From Candidatus Nitrosocosmicus arcticus (GTDB lineage Archaea > Thermoproteota > Nitrososphaeria > Nitrososphaerales > Nitrososphaeraceae), in assembly GCF_007826885.1 (NCBI RefSeq), contig NZ_ML675581.1:62001-126000 (forward strand): a stretch of DNA of 64,000 bases, in the 5' to 3' direction. The notes under the pieces are model-generated. The model was not told the DNA's origin, made no database searches, and worked only from the letters and a program-made list of their open reading frames with translations. The position numbers and the translations under genes were made by a program. Each line of letters begins with the position of its first letter. Within the stretch, counting starts at the first letter, position 1. Of the stretch, positions 45,849 through 54,364 are shown in pieces.

Positions 45849-46180
45849 TTACTATGCTTGACATTGTTTGATTATGAATCTTCTTGTAATTATTGACTAA
45901 TACCTCTTGCTGTAGAGTTACCACTGATTTAGGAAAAAAAGAGAATTTGATAGAATTCTTCATTCATACCGATAATTGGATGTTGGGACTGATTTTTTTT
46001 AAACAGATTTTATGTCTAAATACTGCAAGGTGAAGGCGTCATAATAACCGAAGGTCTCTTTTCGCTCTTACAATTAAATTTGAGAGAAACTATAGAGCAG
46101 ATGGATAGTGATGTTTAACAAATGATTCTAACACTACAGAAAAATTCATTCATTATCGTTCAATCAATCAGTAAGCTGTT
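45849..46180. other. Non-coding stretch
   Basis: AT-rich between a remnant and a plus-strand gene; no further P-type ATPase motif is seen in any frame. Confidence 0.35.
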
Positions 46181-46840
46181 ATGAACAAATATTTAGTTTC
46201 TTCTATTATTATATTTGGAATTTTCTCAATCCTTACACTCGTGATTCATAATAATGTTGTTGAGTTTTACGATAACTTATCTGAGGATAGTATCTTTTAT
46301 GAGTTTGATACCGGCGTCTTGCAGACTCGAAGCTATTTCTTTTCCCCTGTAGTAACCGAGTTCATGAATATTTTGTCTGATTTTGGTCGAGAGTATTTTT
46401 GGATTGTTGTTCTAATCTTATTGTTTGTATTTGGAGGAATCGATGGTAGAATAGTTGCCATAATTATTTTGATTTCATTTATACTTGTTATTCCAATCAC
46501 TACATTGGTAAAAGACTTGGTTGACAGGGATAGACCGCTTATTTATTACCAACCTTCTGTTAATAAACTGCCGTTAGATGAATCCTATCCTTCTGGTCAC
46601 GCCAGTATGGTATCAGTTGGTGCATTACCAGTTTTATTATTGTTAAGAAAATGCCCTACGCAGAGATTGATATCCTCTCTTCTTGTAATCGAAGCAGGAT
46701 TAGTTTGTTTATCCCGATTATACCTTGGAGTTCATTATCCCACTGATATAATAGGTGGTATTCTATTGGGAAGTGGAACATCTCTTTTAGTAACCAGTGC
46801 TCATAGGATGATTGATCGATTTGTTAAGCTTAAAATCTAA
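46181..46840 (+). CDS. PAP2-family membrane phosphatase
   Basis: 219 residues, about six membrane segments. The three-part phosphatase signature is complete: KDLVDRDRP (Lys111, Arg118), PSGH at 137-140 and SRLYLGVHYPTD (Arg179, His185, Asp189). Substrates of this family are lipid phosphates such as polyprenyl diphosphate or phosphatidate. The active site faces the outside. It would recycle carrier lipid used by glycosyltransferases like that at 13501-14730, but no linkage exists in the window. Confidence 0.92.
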   Translation: MNKYLVSSIIIFGIFSILTLVIHNNVVEFYDNLSEDSIFYEFDTGVLQTRSYFFSPVVTEFMNILSDFGREYFWIVVLILLFVFGGIDGRIVAIIILISFILVIPITTLVKDLVDRDRPLIYYQPSVNKLPLDESYPSGHASMVSVGALPVLLLLRKCPTQRLISSLLVIEAGLVCLSRLYLGVHYPTDIIGGILLGSGTSLLVTSAHRMIDRFVKLKI

Positions 46841-47242
46841 TGTGTTTTTTCCCTGGATATTAAATAGTTTCATCTTAACCTACGAATTATTCGTCAGCTT
46901 CTATAGATTGATTCCAAACGATACACAGATAGAAAACAGTAGCATGAAAAGCTATTATAATTTATCTTTATAATAACTGTTACTAAGAAGGGCTTGATGA
47001 GAAGGTTTCTTGAAATTAATCAAATTGGCTTAATTTGAATTAATCTAAATCCTGAATCCGCTAAACCAGGATTTTCTGCTATTAACTGATCGTGATGGTT
47101 AATCTAAAGCATGAAATTAACTGGCTCAACAGGTTTGTCGACTATCATGATAAGATATTGAGATTGTTTAGTGGATATCTTCAAAATCATAGTGATAGTG
47201 ATAGTGATATTTAAGAATATTATATGACAAAAAATGCATAAA
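46841..47242. other. Intergenic stretch with a hairpin
   Basis: An AATCCTG/CAGGATT stem (47048-47054 with 47067-47073) followed by TTCT is the only structure seen. Three tandem TAGTGA units lie near 47200. No gene. Confidence 0.4.
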
Positions 47243-47773
47243 TTATTCGGATTTAGAATATGCAATTACAATGTTGCAATACTTCGTTTCTACTTTCATT
47301 ATTCCACCGTTACAGTCATTGGAGAAGGAAGAATTGTAGTGAGGGGTAGATGATGTCGTAACACTGTACATTCCCATTGATAATCTTACCACCGTTCCAG
47401 AAGTATTTCCTTTAAAGATATCTGGGACGGGGCCGTTGGCATGAATATTGACTGTGAAATCAGAAGAGGTATTCATTCCATGTTCTCCATTTAATGTGGT
47501 TACTTTCACTATTAGTACTCCTTTATTCTGTTCTGTCGTCAAAGTCGAAGATAAGTTATTGGTGCTACGCTTACTTTCCAGGTCAGATTGATTGGTTATA
47601 TTTAAATGGGCTCCATATGGGGTGTTGTTTTTTAATTTTGAATCTAATTCAGAGCCAAAACAGCTCAATGTTACAAGAGAAGCCATTAATATAGATATAA
47701 GCGGTAGTACTAACAGTTTAGATATAAATTTCATAAATGATCTTTGTATTACCATATTAAAAAGAGTGTACAT
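47243..47773 (-). CDS. Exported beta-rich protein
   Basis: 176 residues; the true start may be an internal ATG (MKFISKLL, codon 14). Signal peptide about 18-42. The mature domain VLIVKVTTLNGEHGMNTSSDF to GTVVRLSMGMYSVTTSS and then CNGGIMKVETKYCNIVI is a recurring exported Ig- or prealbumin-like unit of this archaeal group, with two Cys that can pair. Function unknown; it may bind sugar or surface partners. Confidence 0.65.
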   Translation of the reverse strand: MYTLFNMVIQRSFMKFISKLLVLPLISILMASLVTLSCFGSELDSKLKNNTPYGAHLNITNQSDLESKRSTNNLSSTLTTEQNKGVLIVKVTTLNGEHGMNTSSDFTVNIHANGPVPDIFKGNTSGTVVRLSMGMYSVTTSSTPHYNSSFSNDCNGGIMKVETKYCNIVIAYSKSE

Positions 47774-48092
47774 ATTTTCGCAATCCCTATATTACAATTG
47801 ATTATTTACCTAGGCGGATATTTTTGATGACGACTGTAATAGCTTCTCCTATGACCATTGGTAAATCAGTTAAAGAATTTTGGGGTTTGTATGGAACCCC
47901 CTATAGGCATTTTCGCCGGTGATTCTATGGGGTCGTTGATGTATGTTGTTTGACTAGAGAAAAGAGAAATTAAGATAATTATTCACAATTGTTCTATATA
48001 ATTATTCTAAAATTAACGAGTAGAATTATTTTTGTTAATCATGTTGACAAATTATTTTAATAAATGTTTTTGTTAAATAATTAACAATTAAA
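47774..48092. other. Intergenic stretch with a hairpin
   Basis: A perfect GGGGTT/AACCCC hairpin with a seven-base loop is at 47882-47900, overlapping a CCCCCTAT motif (47897). The last 100 bases are extremely A/T-rich and probably hold the promoter for the next gene. Confidence 0.45.
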
Positions 48093-49301
48093 TTGTTAAG
48101 GTCAAAAAAAACTACAAGCCTGTTTTTACCAACTACTTTGATAGCATTGCTCTGTTATATTTTTACTTTCGCCGGATCTGATCCCTCATTAGCCGTCAAT
48201 TTTGGTTTTGCTCAAAACCTTGATTCTAGTACGATCCAGATTCTTAGCACTTCAACTTTCATAGATGATTTGGGAAATTTTCACATTATAGGTGAAGTAA
48301 ATAACACCTCATTAGATCCGCAAACAAATATTGTAATTACAACCCTCTTATCCAATACAACAAACAATATTATAGTTGGCAACTATTCTGCATTCTCGTC
48401 AATAGGGACCCTTAGACATGGTGAATCGTCCCCATTTGATATATTAATACAGGATCCTCAAATAGTAGGAAAGTTTAACTTTATTGAATTCTTCTCTAGT
48501 TCTCAACCTGGAATAGAAAAACCTGCCAACCTAATTATCAATGGCAGCAGTACCTTTTTGGATAATACTGGAAATCCACATATTACAGGCAATATGATCA
48601 ACCAAGGCCAATTCCCAGAACAATTCTTAAATCTTGTTGCAACATTTTATGATAATTCCAGTCAAGGAGTTGTCGGAACTCAAAGTTTCGGACTTAACGT
48701 TGGTAATTTATCTCAAAGTCAGATGGCCCCATTTGATATTACAATACTAGATAACAAAACAAAATCGCAAGGCGGATTCTACTCCCTAAATGTTGAATCT
48801 GATCAAAGTTCTATGAGTTTACCTTTTAATTCAAAGTCATCATTTGTTTCAGCTGGAGGGTTTTCTAGTGGTGTAGATATTTCGTCTACTAATCCACCTT
48901 TAAATAGTGGCGTGGGATTTTCAAATAACGATATCAATAACAATGATTCAAGCAATCCTGGGAATGATTCCGACAATGATAATCAAAATAATGATGATAA
49001 TCAGCGCGGAGAAAAGAAAACAGATGATAATGGGAATCCCTATTATAATGACGAAAACTGTAGTGAGGAATCCGGCTCTTCTGGAGGAAATTCTTCTGAA
49101 TGCCAGGATGCAGAAAATGAAGAACAAAGTGAGCAGGAAGATGAAGATTCTTCAGAACAGGATCAAGGTCCTCCATCCAGCTCAGATTCTACAGGAGGTA
49201 ACAATGGAGAAGGAGAAGGCACCGGCAATGAAAGCGATAGCGGTGAAAACACAGATAGCAATGAAGGGAATGACAATGGTGATGATAGTGATAACAACTA
49301 A
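48093..49301 (+). CDS. Exported protein with two FxLYD-like domains and acidic tail
   Basis: 402 residues with a TTG start. Signal peptide about 8-39. Two repeats follow, about 50-140 and 155-250: STFIDDLGNFHIIGEVNN with SSPFDILI, and STFLDNTGNPHITGNMIN with MAPFDITIL, both in the FxLYD pattern (transport-associated beta sandwich). From about 290 the sequence is Asn/Asp/Glu/Ser/Gly-rich (NDNQNNDDNQRGEKK, EQEDEDSSEQDQG) with two Cys in the middle. It is a probable surface protein. The DNA of the tail gives long false frames on both strands. Confidence 0.75.
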   Translation: MLRSKKTTSLFLPTTLIALLCYIFTFAGSDPSLAVNFGFAQNLDSSTIQILSTSTFIDDLGNFHIIGEVNNTSLDPQTNIVITTLLSNTTNNIIVGNYSAFSSIGTLRHGESSPFDILIQDPQIVGKFNFIEFFSSSQPGIEKPANLIINGSSTFLDNTGNPHITGNMINQGQFPEQFLNLVATFYDNSSQGVVGTQSFGLNVGNLSQSQMAPFDITILDNKTKSQGGFYSLNVESDQSSMSLPFNSKSSFVSAGGFSSGVDISSTNPPLNSGVGFSNNDINNNDSSNPGNDSDNDNQNNDDNQRGEKKTDDNGNPYYNDENCSEESGSSGGNSSECQDAENEEQSEQEDEDSSEQDQGPPSSSDSTGGNNGEGEGTGNESDSGENTDSNEGNDNGDDSDNN

Positions 49302-49612
49302 ATAATTGCGTTCGAATCAATAACAACACCGCAATATCGTATTTCATTAATTTTTAGCATACAGAAGATGTTGATGGACAACTTTCATCATTAATCTGAA
49401 ATTACATTCACCTTGAACTCATTACAGTTACAAATTTAAATCTGAAGTTAATATCTTGTTGCTATTAGCCTTTTATCCTAAAGTAGGTTTCCAGTCCTTT
49501 TTTTTACAATCTTTCAGTGGCTGGTATCTAAAAGGATCTTTTCTAATTACAAATAGGTAACTATACTTTTTTTCCCGTACAAACTTATAACTAATAATTT
49601 TATAGAATCTTT
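49302..49612. other. Non-coding stretch
   Basis: AT-rich, no gene; contains the promoter region for the VOC gene. Confidence 0.35.
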
Positions 49613-50101
49613 ATGAGTCAAGTCAAAAAAATCCCTGACGGATATCATTCTATAACTCCATATTTGATAGTAAATAATGGATCAGAAGCGATTGAGTATT
49701 ATAAAAAAATATTTGGAGCAAAAGAACACGGACGAATGATGACTCCAGACGGGAAGAGGATAGCTCATGCAGAAATTGAGATTAGTAATTCTAGATTAAT
49801 GTTGGCAGATGAATTTCCGGAAATGAATTCTCTTTCGCCGAAAACCATAGGTGGAAGTCCTGTAGGATTATTTCTGTACGTAGACGACGTTGATAAAATC
49901 GTTAGTCAAGCAGTTGCCGAGGGGGCAAAGGTGCTGATGGAAGTTGAAGATCAGTTCTGGGGAGATAGATATGGTAGTATAGAAGATCCACTTGGTCACA
50001 GATGGTCCATATCTACTCATATCAAGGATCTCACTAAAGAGGAACTGAAAAAAGCAGCAGAAGAAGCCTTCGCAAAGATGCCTGAAAATAAACCAAACTA
50101 A
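49613..50101 (+). CDS. VOC superfamily protein (PhnB-like)
   Basis: 162 residues. KIPDGYHSITPYLIVNNGSEA and YYKKIFGAKEHGRM are typical of PhnB/YdcS-type VOC proteins; further on come HAEIEISNSRLMLADEF, GLFLYVDDVDKIVSQA and DQFWGDRYGSIEDPLGHRW. It is a paralogue of 5525-5977 with a longer C-terminal helix. Probably a cytosolic dimer with a metal or ligand site; the substrate is unknown. Confidence 0.88.
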   Translation: MSQVKKIPDGYHSITPYLIVNNGSEAIEYYKKIFGAKEHGRMMTPDGKRIAHAEIEISNSRLMLADEFPEMNSLSPKTIGGSPVGLFLYVDDVDKIVSQAVAEGAKVLMEVEDQFWGDRYGSIEDPLGHRWSISTHIKDLTKEELKKAAEEAFAKMPENKPN

Positions 50102-50558
50102 TTTTTCTCTAGTACAATTATGACAACGTTATCTTGGATTATAGTGAGTTCTAGAAAGAAATTGGTTTACAATGCTTATTGCTGGTAATATGTTATCTCT
50201 TAACAGATAACTAAAAATGATATTTACATATTCGTTATCCTAGAACCTACTAAAAGAACTTGTTATAGCTTATTTCTGATCTAACATTTGCTATGTTTAC
50301 CATTCTACCTATCTTGAAAAAGTCATGAGTAAGTTTGAAACTGATTTGAGATTTACATCTGTTTTAACACACGTTGCAATAGAATATTACTAATCTAATG
50401 GAATTTATGGTGGTTCTAAAAGGTACAATCTATTGTTAAGAAATAAAATGAATTATCTGATTACTTTCTTCCTTTTCATATAATACGAATATTTAGCACA
50501 TACATTTTCAACTTCTCTTATATAGCATTATTTTTATTATTCGGATTTTAAAATATGT
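50102..50558. other. Non-coding stretch
   Basis: AT-rich; no coding sequence or structure recognised. Confidence 0.35.
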
Positions 50559-50783
50559 TTGATGGATAGGATCCGAGAGCAAAAAAATACTTCCCAACAA
50601 TCAATAAATAAAGAGAATCAAACCGATCAAGACCTCCTTTTCAAGTACTTCCTCAAATGTGATAGTTGTTCTTGGAGTGCCTCCTTTTTTGAACCCTCTG
50701 GAAATATTCATATCGATATTATTAGATTACGCTGCCCGACGTGTTTTAAAAAGGAAGTAAGATGGAAAAAAGTTCCATTTTGA
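50559..50783 (+). CDS. Small zinc-ribbon protein
   Basis: 74 residues (starts at codon 1 or 2, MMDRI). The polar N-terminus is followed by YFLKCDSCSWSASFFEPSG and LRCPTCFKKEVRWKKVPF. The CDSC and CPTC knuckles form a four-Cys ribbon; Trp and Phe between them and the basic end suggest nucleic-acid binding. No named family. Confidence 0.65.
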   Translation: MMDRIREQKNTSQQSINKENQTDQDLLFKYFLKCDSCSWSASFFEPSGNIHIDIIRLRCPTCFKKEVRWKKVPF

Positions 50784-50962
50784 ATATTTATGAATAGATT
50801 TTTGCATACCGGTTAAAGAAATTACAACCAATACTACTTTCAAGGCCTATTATACAGTTTTTGAATAAGAGGGAAAAATAATATTTCAGAGTTCAATTAG
50901 ATGAGAACTACTTGTTATATAATCAATGTTGTGATAGCAATACTTAACACTGGGCAAGTACA

Positions 50963-51145
50963 ATGTACACGATGAACTCAAAGGGAAGAAAGGGGGATAG
51001 AAACTCCATGGTTACATGTAATTTATGCCATGGCGGATTAAGTATATGGACAGACGCAGACTTAAAAATGCATGATAAAATATGGCATCAGAAAGACTCA
51101 ATTAGTTATTTCATTAGACATAAAAAAGCCAATAACCTAACCTAA
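50963..51145 (+). CDS. Small C2H2-type zinc-finger protein
   Basis: 60 residues, or 45 if the start is the ATG at 51008. VTCNLCHGGLSIWTDADLKMH and then DKIWHQK give two Cys, a hydrophobic core and two His five apart, the classic C2H2 arrangement. Single-finger proteins like this are known in archaea and likely bind DNA. Together with the gene at 50559 it forms a small cluster of zinc proteins. Confidence 0.7.
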   Translation: MYTMNSKGRKGDRNSMVTCNLCHGGLSIWTDADLKMHDKIWHQKDSISYFIRHKKANNLT

Positions 51146-51473
51146 TGATGGTTTTTTTACAGTTAAAAGGAACTTTATTATAAAAATATCAAATTTTAAA
51201 ATTCTTGGTCGTGATATTCCAACCCTGTTGAAGGGCTACACAAATTTATTGGATTCCAAAAATCTAACGAATCTAAGGATCCTACAATTGAATTTTGTCA
51301 GTTTTTGTTGCAGAAATACTACATAAATAGGTACTATTGTCATTATTATTCTTGGCTTTGAAAAGAGAAAGAAAGAAAATGAATGAATTATTAAAATGGA
51401 TGGGACTTAGAAAAAGTTGTCTTTGAAAACCAAAAGATTTCTGGTTTAGTAACCGCAACTGGGTGATGTCTAT
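51146..51473. other. Non-coding stretch between convergent genes
   Basis: AT-rich, no gene; GAAAGAAAGAAAATGAATGAA around 51370 is a purine-rich patch without other meaning. Confidence 0.35.
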
Positions 51474-51845
51474 TTATTCTAGTTTCTTTGCGTAGTCTCC
51501 CATCCCAGTATAGTCAATTGAAACACATGGTTCATCTCCCACTACCCACGCATCATGTCCTGGTGGTATTACCGCAGTATCTCCGGGTCCTCCTTCAATT
51601 TCAGTCCCATCATCCATTTTTACTTTCATCCTTCCAGAGATTATAACTGAGGTATGCGGAGCCTGACAACTATCTGTATGCACTAGTGGTTTTACACACT
51701 TCCCCCAACTCCAACCGGGTTCGAATGTTGCTCTACCAATTATAACATTGCCCAGGTTTACAATCTCAACCTTTCCTTTTTCAAAGGTTCTTACTTCATC
51801 AGGAGAGTCAAAACTTTTTTTCCATATTTTTGTTGTTGATGACAT
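51474..51845 (-). CDS. Cupin-domain protein
   Basis: The ATG at 51845 gives 123 residues; the frame is open 40 codons further (51965), but that part overlaps the preceding gene and lacks family features. The cupin double-stranded helix shows FEPGWSWGKCVKPLVHTD, QAPHTSVIISGRMKVKMDDG and GGPGDTAVIPPGHDAWVVG with two or three His as potential metal ligands. The function is not predictable; small cupins often bind metal or effectors. It is transcribed after the DM13 gene. Confidence 0.82.
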   Translation of the reverse strand: MSSTTKIWKKSFDSPDEVRTFEKGKVEIVNLGNVIIGRATFEPGWSWGKCVKPLVHTDSCQAPHTSVIISGRMKVKMDDGTEIEGGPGDTAVIPPGHDAWVVGDEPCVSIDYTGMGDYAKKLE

Positions 51846-51939
51846 TTTATTATCAACAGATGTGGTGATAATTTGATTATAAGCATTCTTCCATATCTTC
51901 CATATCATTAAATCTGTCCCAATTATTTCACTTTTATTG

Positions 51940-52569
51940 TTAGAATTTGAATTCAGCACTGCCAAAAAGAACTGAAAATGCCTTACACCATATCAGGACC
52001 GTATTATATTTTGATAAATCGGTATCAGAAGGTATATTGTAATTTTGATTTCCATTATTAGCTTTCAATTTACCAAAATTAACAAAGTCCGAACCGCCTT
52101 TATCTGTCGATAGGTAAACATACAGGTCAGGTCCATTTGAGACCTTTAGATTCTCTAATCTTAATATGCTGTCGTTATTAGATAAGGGAATTATCTTCGC
52201 TGTGCCTTCTGCATTATGAATGCCATCATTAACCCCTACAAATGTTGCTGTTCCTGAGGATTGATTTGATTCGGCAGATATGTTGATATTCATGTCTTCA
52301 TCTAATCTACTATTGTTCCCCGATTCTGCAAACTGAACCAACATTTGGTTTTTTTGTTCATTTGTCATATTTCTCGCAGTTTTTACTCTTTCATCTTCGT
52401 TCATCTTACTGAACTCCTCAAACGCGACTGAAGAGTTGATATTCGGGGGAAGGGGCTCATTTATTTCTGTTGATATGAATAATGGTGAAACTAAATAGAC
52501 TGTTACTAGGATGACTAATGCGCCAATGGCTGAGTAAATGATTTTCTTTACATTGTCTTTGTTCAACAT
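51940..52569 (-). CDS. Exported DM13-domain protein
   Basis: 209 residues. A membrane anchor at about 11-30 is followed by a helical linker (EEFSKMNEDERVKTARNM). Residues 100-209 form a DM13 domain: GTATFVGVNDGIHNAEGTAKI, LRLENLKVSNGPDLYVYLST, VNFGKLKANNGNQNYNIPSD and NTVLIWCKAFSVLFGSAEF, including the single conserved Cys. DM13 domains are proposed to take part in electron transfer or redox reactions outside the cell. The cupin gene follows on the same strand. Confidence 0.88.
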   Translation of the reverse strand: MLNKDNVKKIIYSAIGALVILVTVYLVSPLFISTEINEPLPPNINSSVAFEEFSKMNEDERVKTARNMTNEQKNQMLVQFAESGNNSRLDEDMNINISAESNQSSGTATFVGVNDGIHNAEGTAKIIPLSNNDSILRLENLKVSNGPDLYVYLSTDKGGSDFVNFGKLKANNGNQNYNIPSDTDLSKYNTVLIWCKAFSVLFGSAEFKF

Positions 52570-52623
52570 TTATTAATATTTAAAGTTCCAATTAAAGATT
52601 GCATTGCATAAAGTCCCATTACA

Positions 52624-52868
52624 TTAATCCATCAAATGGGGATAGGATTGATCGTTATCACAAACTGCTACTAATAATGAATCATTTCTATCAAGTCTAA
52701 ATGGATTAACTAAATTTGGATTATTTGTCAATAATCCCGCGGACATTAGATTATTAACCGAAGGTGTATCACGTAAAGGTGCAAATATTGGTTCACCAGA
52801 AAGATTTTTTTGCGTAAGGATATCTTACAAAGTAGTGATCGAATGAAGTGTTCTCTGGAAATATCATA
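52624..52868 (-). pseudogene. Phospholipase C-type phosphoesterase, N-terminal fragment
   Basis: From an ATG at 52867, a frame reads MIFPENTSFDHYFVRYPYAK, matching the metal-binding ENxSFDxYFGTYP start of PF04185 phosphoesterases (phospholipase C/acid phosphatase). A shift in a seven-A run carries on NLSGEPIFAPLRDTPSVNNL and NPNLVNPFRLDR, then CDNDQSYPHLMD-stop. About 80 codons of a protein normally near 400-700 remain, so this is a decayed fragment. It has lost its signal peptide as well as its catalytic Cys- and His-rich part. Confidence 0.7.
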
Positions 52869-53126
52869 TTAGATGTTTATGATCGTATCGGTTGAAAATT
52901 TATCTATTTCAGTTTCACAAACCGGACAGCTTCTAAAATTACTCCAAATATTTTCTGTAGAATGAGATAATATTGATAACATCAAGTAACAACCTCTGCA
53001 TAATAAGAAATTCTTTTTTTGAAATTGATATACAGGAGCAGGACAATGTTTAAGGCTTTCATTATATGTTTTTGATAAGACATGTTTTTTACATTTACTT
53101 TTACATTTATTTGTAGCAAAACATGA
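52869..53126 (-). pseudogene. Cys-rich zinc-finger-like frame without a start codon
   Basis: An 85-codon open frame contains TNKCKSKCKKHVLSKTYNES, HCPAPVYQFQKKNFLLCRGC and SCPVCETEID, that is eight or nine Cys in zinc-knuckle spacing. No start codon is in frame. Deleting one T from TTTT near 53120 would join an ATG and give MFATNKCKSKC. It may be a real gene with one frameshift, or a remnant. Confidence 0.45.
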
Positions 53127-53195
53127 TCACCGAAAATAATTAACAATAAGCTGTATTAATATAAATATACGATAGAAGAGCCTGTTTTGAAATAC

Positions 53196-53330
53196 ATGCT
53201 TCAAAATGGGGTTCTAATCCCAAAGAAGGCTCATGAGATAACAAGTGATGACTATATCGATGAAAACAGTGAGGATGAAAACCATTTGAATATTGCCGAC
53301 AAGGTTCTAACAATGAAGGCAAGGTTCTAA
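53196..53330 (+). CDS. Possible 44-residue protein, 3' end altered by a duplication
   Basis: An ATG-started frame reads LQNGVLIPKKAHEITSDDYI, then DENSEDENHLNIADKVLTMK, ending at a TAA inside a 20-base tandem duplication (about 53298-53340, GGTTCTAACAATGAAGGCAA). The composition is protein-like but there is no homologue in view. The evidence is weak. Confidence 0.3.
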   Translation: MLQNGVLIPKKAHEITSDDYIDENSEDENHLNIADKVLTMKARF

Positions 53331-53416
53331 CAATGAAGGCAAGGTAGATAATGACCAGGCCCAGTCGCATGTTATAAGAAAACGGAGTTAATCTTATGTT
53401 ATTTTTATAAACGATA

Positions 53417-54079
53417 ATGACTAACTCTATTTGGTTTGAGATGGTAGACATTGAAGATGTGACACTTGAGGGACATCATATAATCTTGCGTTCTCCAAGA
53501 TCTGATGATTTAGAGGGATTATGTGATGCCGCCAATGATGGGGAAATATGGAAAAATCCATTTGCAGTTTTTCCTAGTGTGGATGAAATGTCTGTCTATT
53601 TACAGAACCTAATCAAACATGACAATACATTATTGCCATTCATAATAGTAGAAAAGAAATCAAACAAAATTATTGGGACGACGAGATTTCTTCATATGGA
53701 TCATGAAAATCGTAGGGTTGAAATAGGTCATACATGGATTGCGGAATCGTTTCGCGGAACGGCTGTTAACACTGAGGCAGAGTTTTTGATGCTGCAATAT
53801 GCATTTGAGAAACTACGCTGTATAGCAGTAGAGATAAGGGCCGATGTTCTAAACAAAGTATCAAGAAAAACAATCGAGAGACTGGGAGCAAAACAAGACG
53901 GAATTCTACGGAAGCATGAAATAATGAAGAATGGGGGAATCAAAAATACCGTATGTTATAGCATTATTAGTGAGGAATGGCCCGACGTTAGGGAAAATCT
54001 TATGGCTAAATTAAATGGTTACAAAAATAGACTTTTTCAACTATTTCTCTATTTAATGATCTTTCCAATCATCATTTAA
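53417..54079 (+). CDS. GNAT-family acetyltransferase (RimJ/RimL-like)
   Basis: 220 residues; an ATG at codon 11 (MVDIEDV) is an alternative start. Typical pieces are LEGHHIILRSPRSDDLEGL, then IIGTTRFLHMDHENRRVEIG and TWIAESFRGTAVNTEAEFLML, which contains the acetyl-CoA loop, and KVSRKTIERLGAKQDGIL. This is the branch that acetylates N-terminal or small-molecule amines. It ends with a hydrophobic stretch (LFQLFLYLMIFPIII) that is odd for the family and may reflect loss of the original stop codon. Confidence 0.85.
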   Translation: MTNSIWFEMVDIEDVTLEGHHIILRSPRSDDLEGLCDAANDGEIWKNPFAVFPSVDEMSVYLQNLIKHDNTLLPFIIVEKKSNKIIGTTRFLHMDHENRRVEIGHTWIAESFRGTAVNTEAEFLMLQYAFEKLRCIAVEIRADVLNKVSRKTIERLGAKQDGILRKHEIMKNGGIKNTVCYSIISEEWPDVRENLMAKLNGYKNRLFQLFLYLMIFPIII

Positions 54080-54312
54080 CGCGCCTGTTCGTCTGTCCTT
54101 ATTTTGTTTACCCATTTAGATTCTCAAAATAACCCGAACATCAAATCTATTAATCACCGAGAAATATTCGATGGGTTCGGCGAGCTACAGAACAATACCA
54201 GTCCCTTTAAATGGGCTTGCTTTTATCAAAAAAAATTATTCAAATAGATATGAAATAAACAAACCCTATTATCAAATAAATTAAGGGTTGTTGAAATTTA
54301 TTATTTGGTCTA

Positions 54313-54340
54313 AATAGCCTATCAGAATCAACAGGCTATT
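54313..54340 (-). terminator. Hairpin downstream of the cupredoxin-like gene
   Basis: AATAGCCT and AGGCTATT arms (8 bp) surround a 12-base loop, starting 24 bases after the stop codon of the minus-strand gene. T-runs lie between stop and hairpin. Likely transcript end. Confidence 0.5.
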
Positions 54341-54364
54341 AAGATAAAAAAATAGTTTTTTTTA

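Noticed and set aside
45592-45861. 89-codon plus-strand frame across the copA remnant
   Set aside because: The minus strand carries clear P-type ATPase helices; the plus frame is its complement.
48907-49305. 132-codon Met/Ile/Lys-rich frame in the tail of the FxLYD protein
   Set aside because: It is the shifted reading of the Asn/Asp-rich tail; the exported protein in the main frame has a signal peptide and domains.
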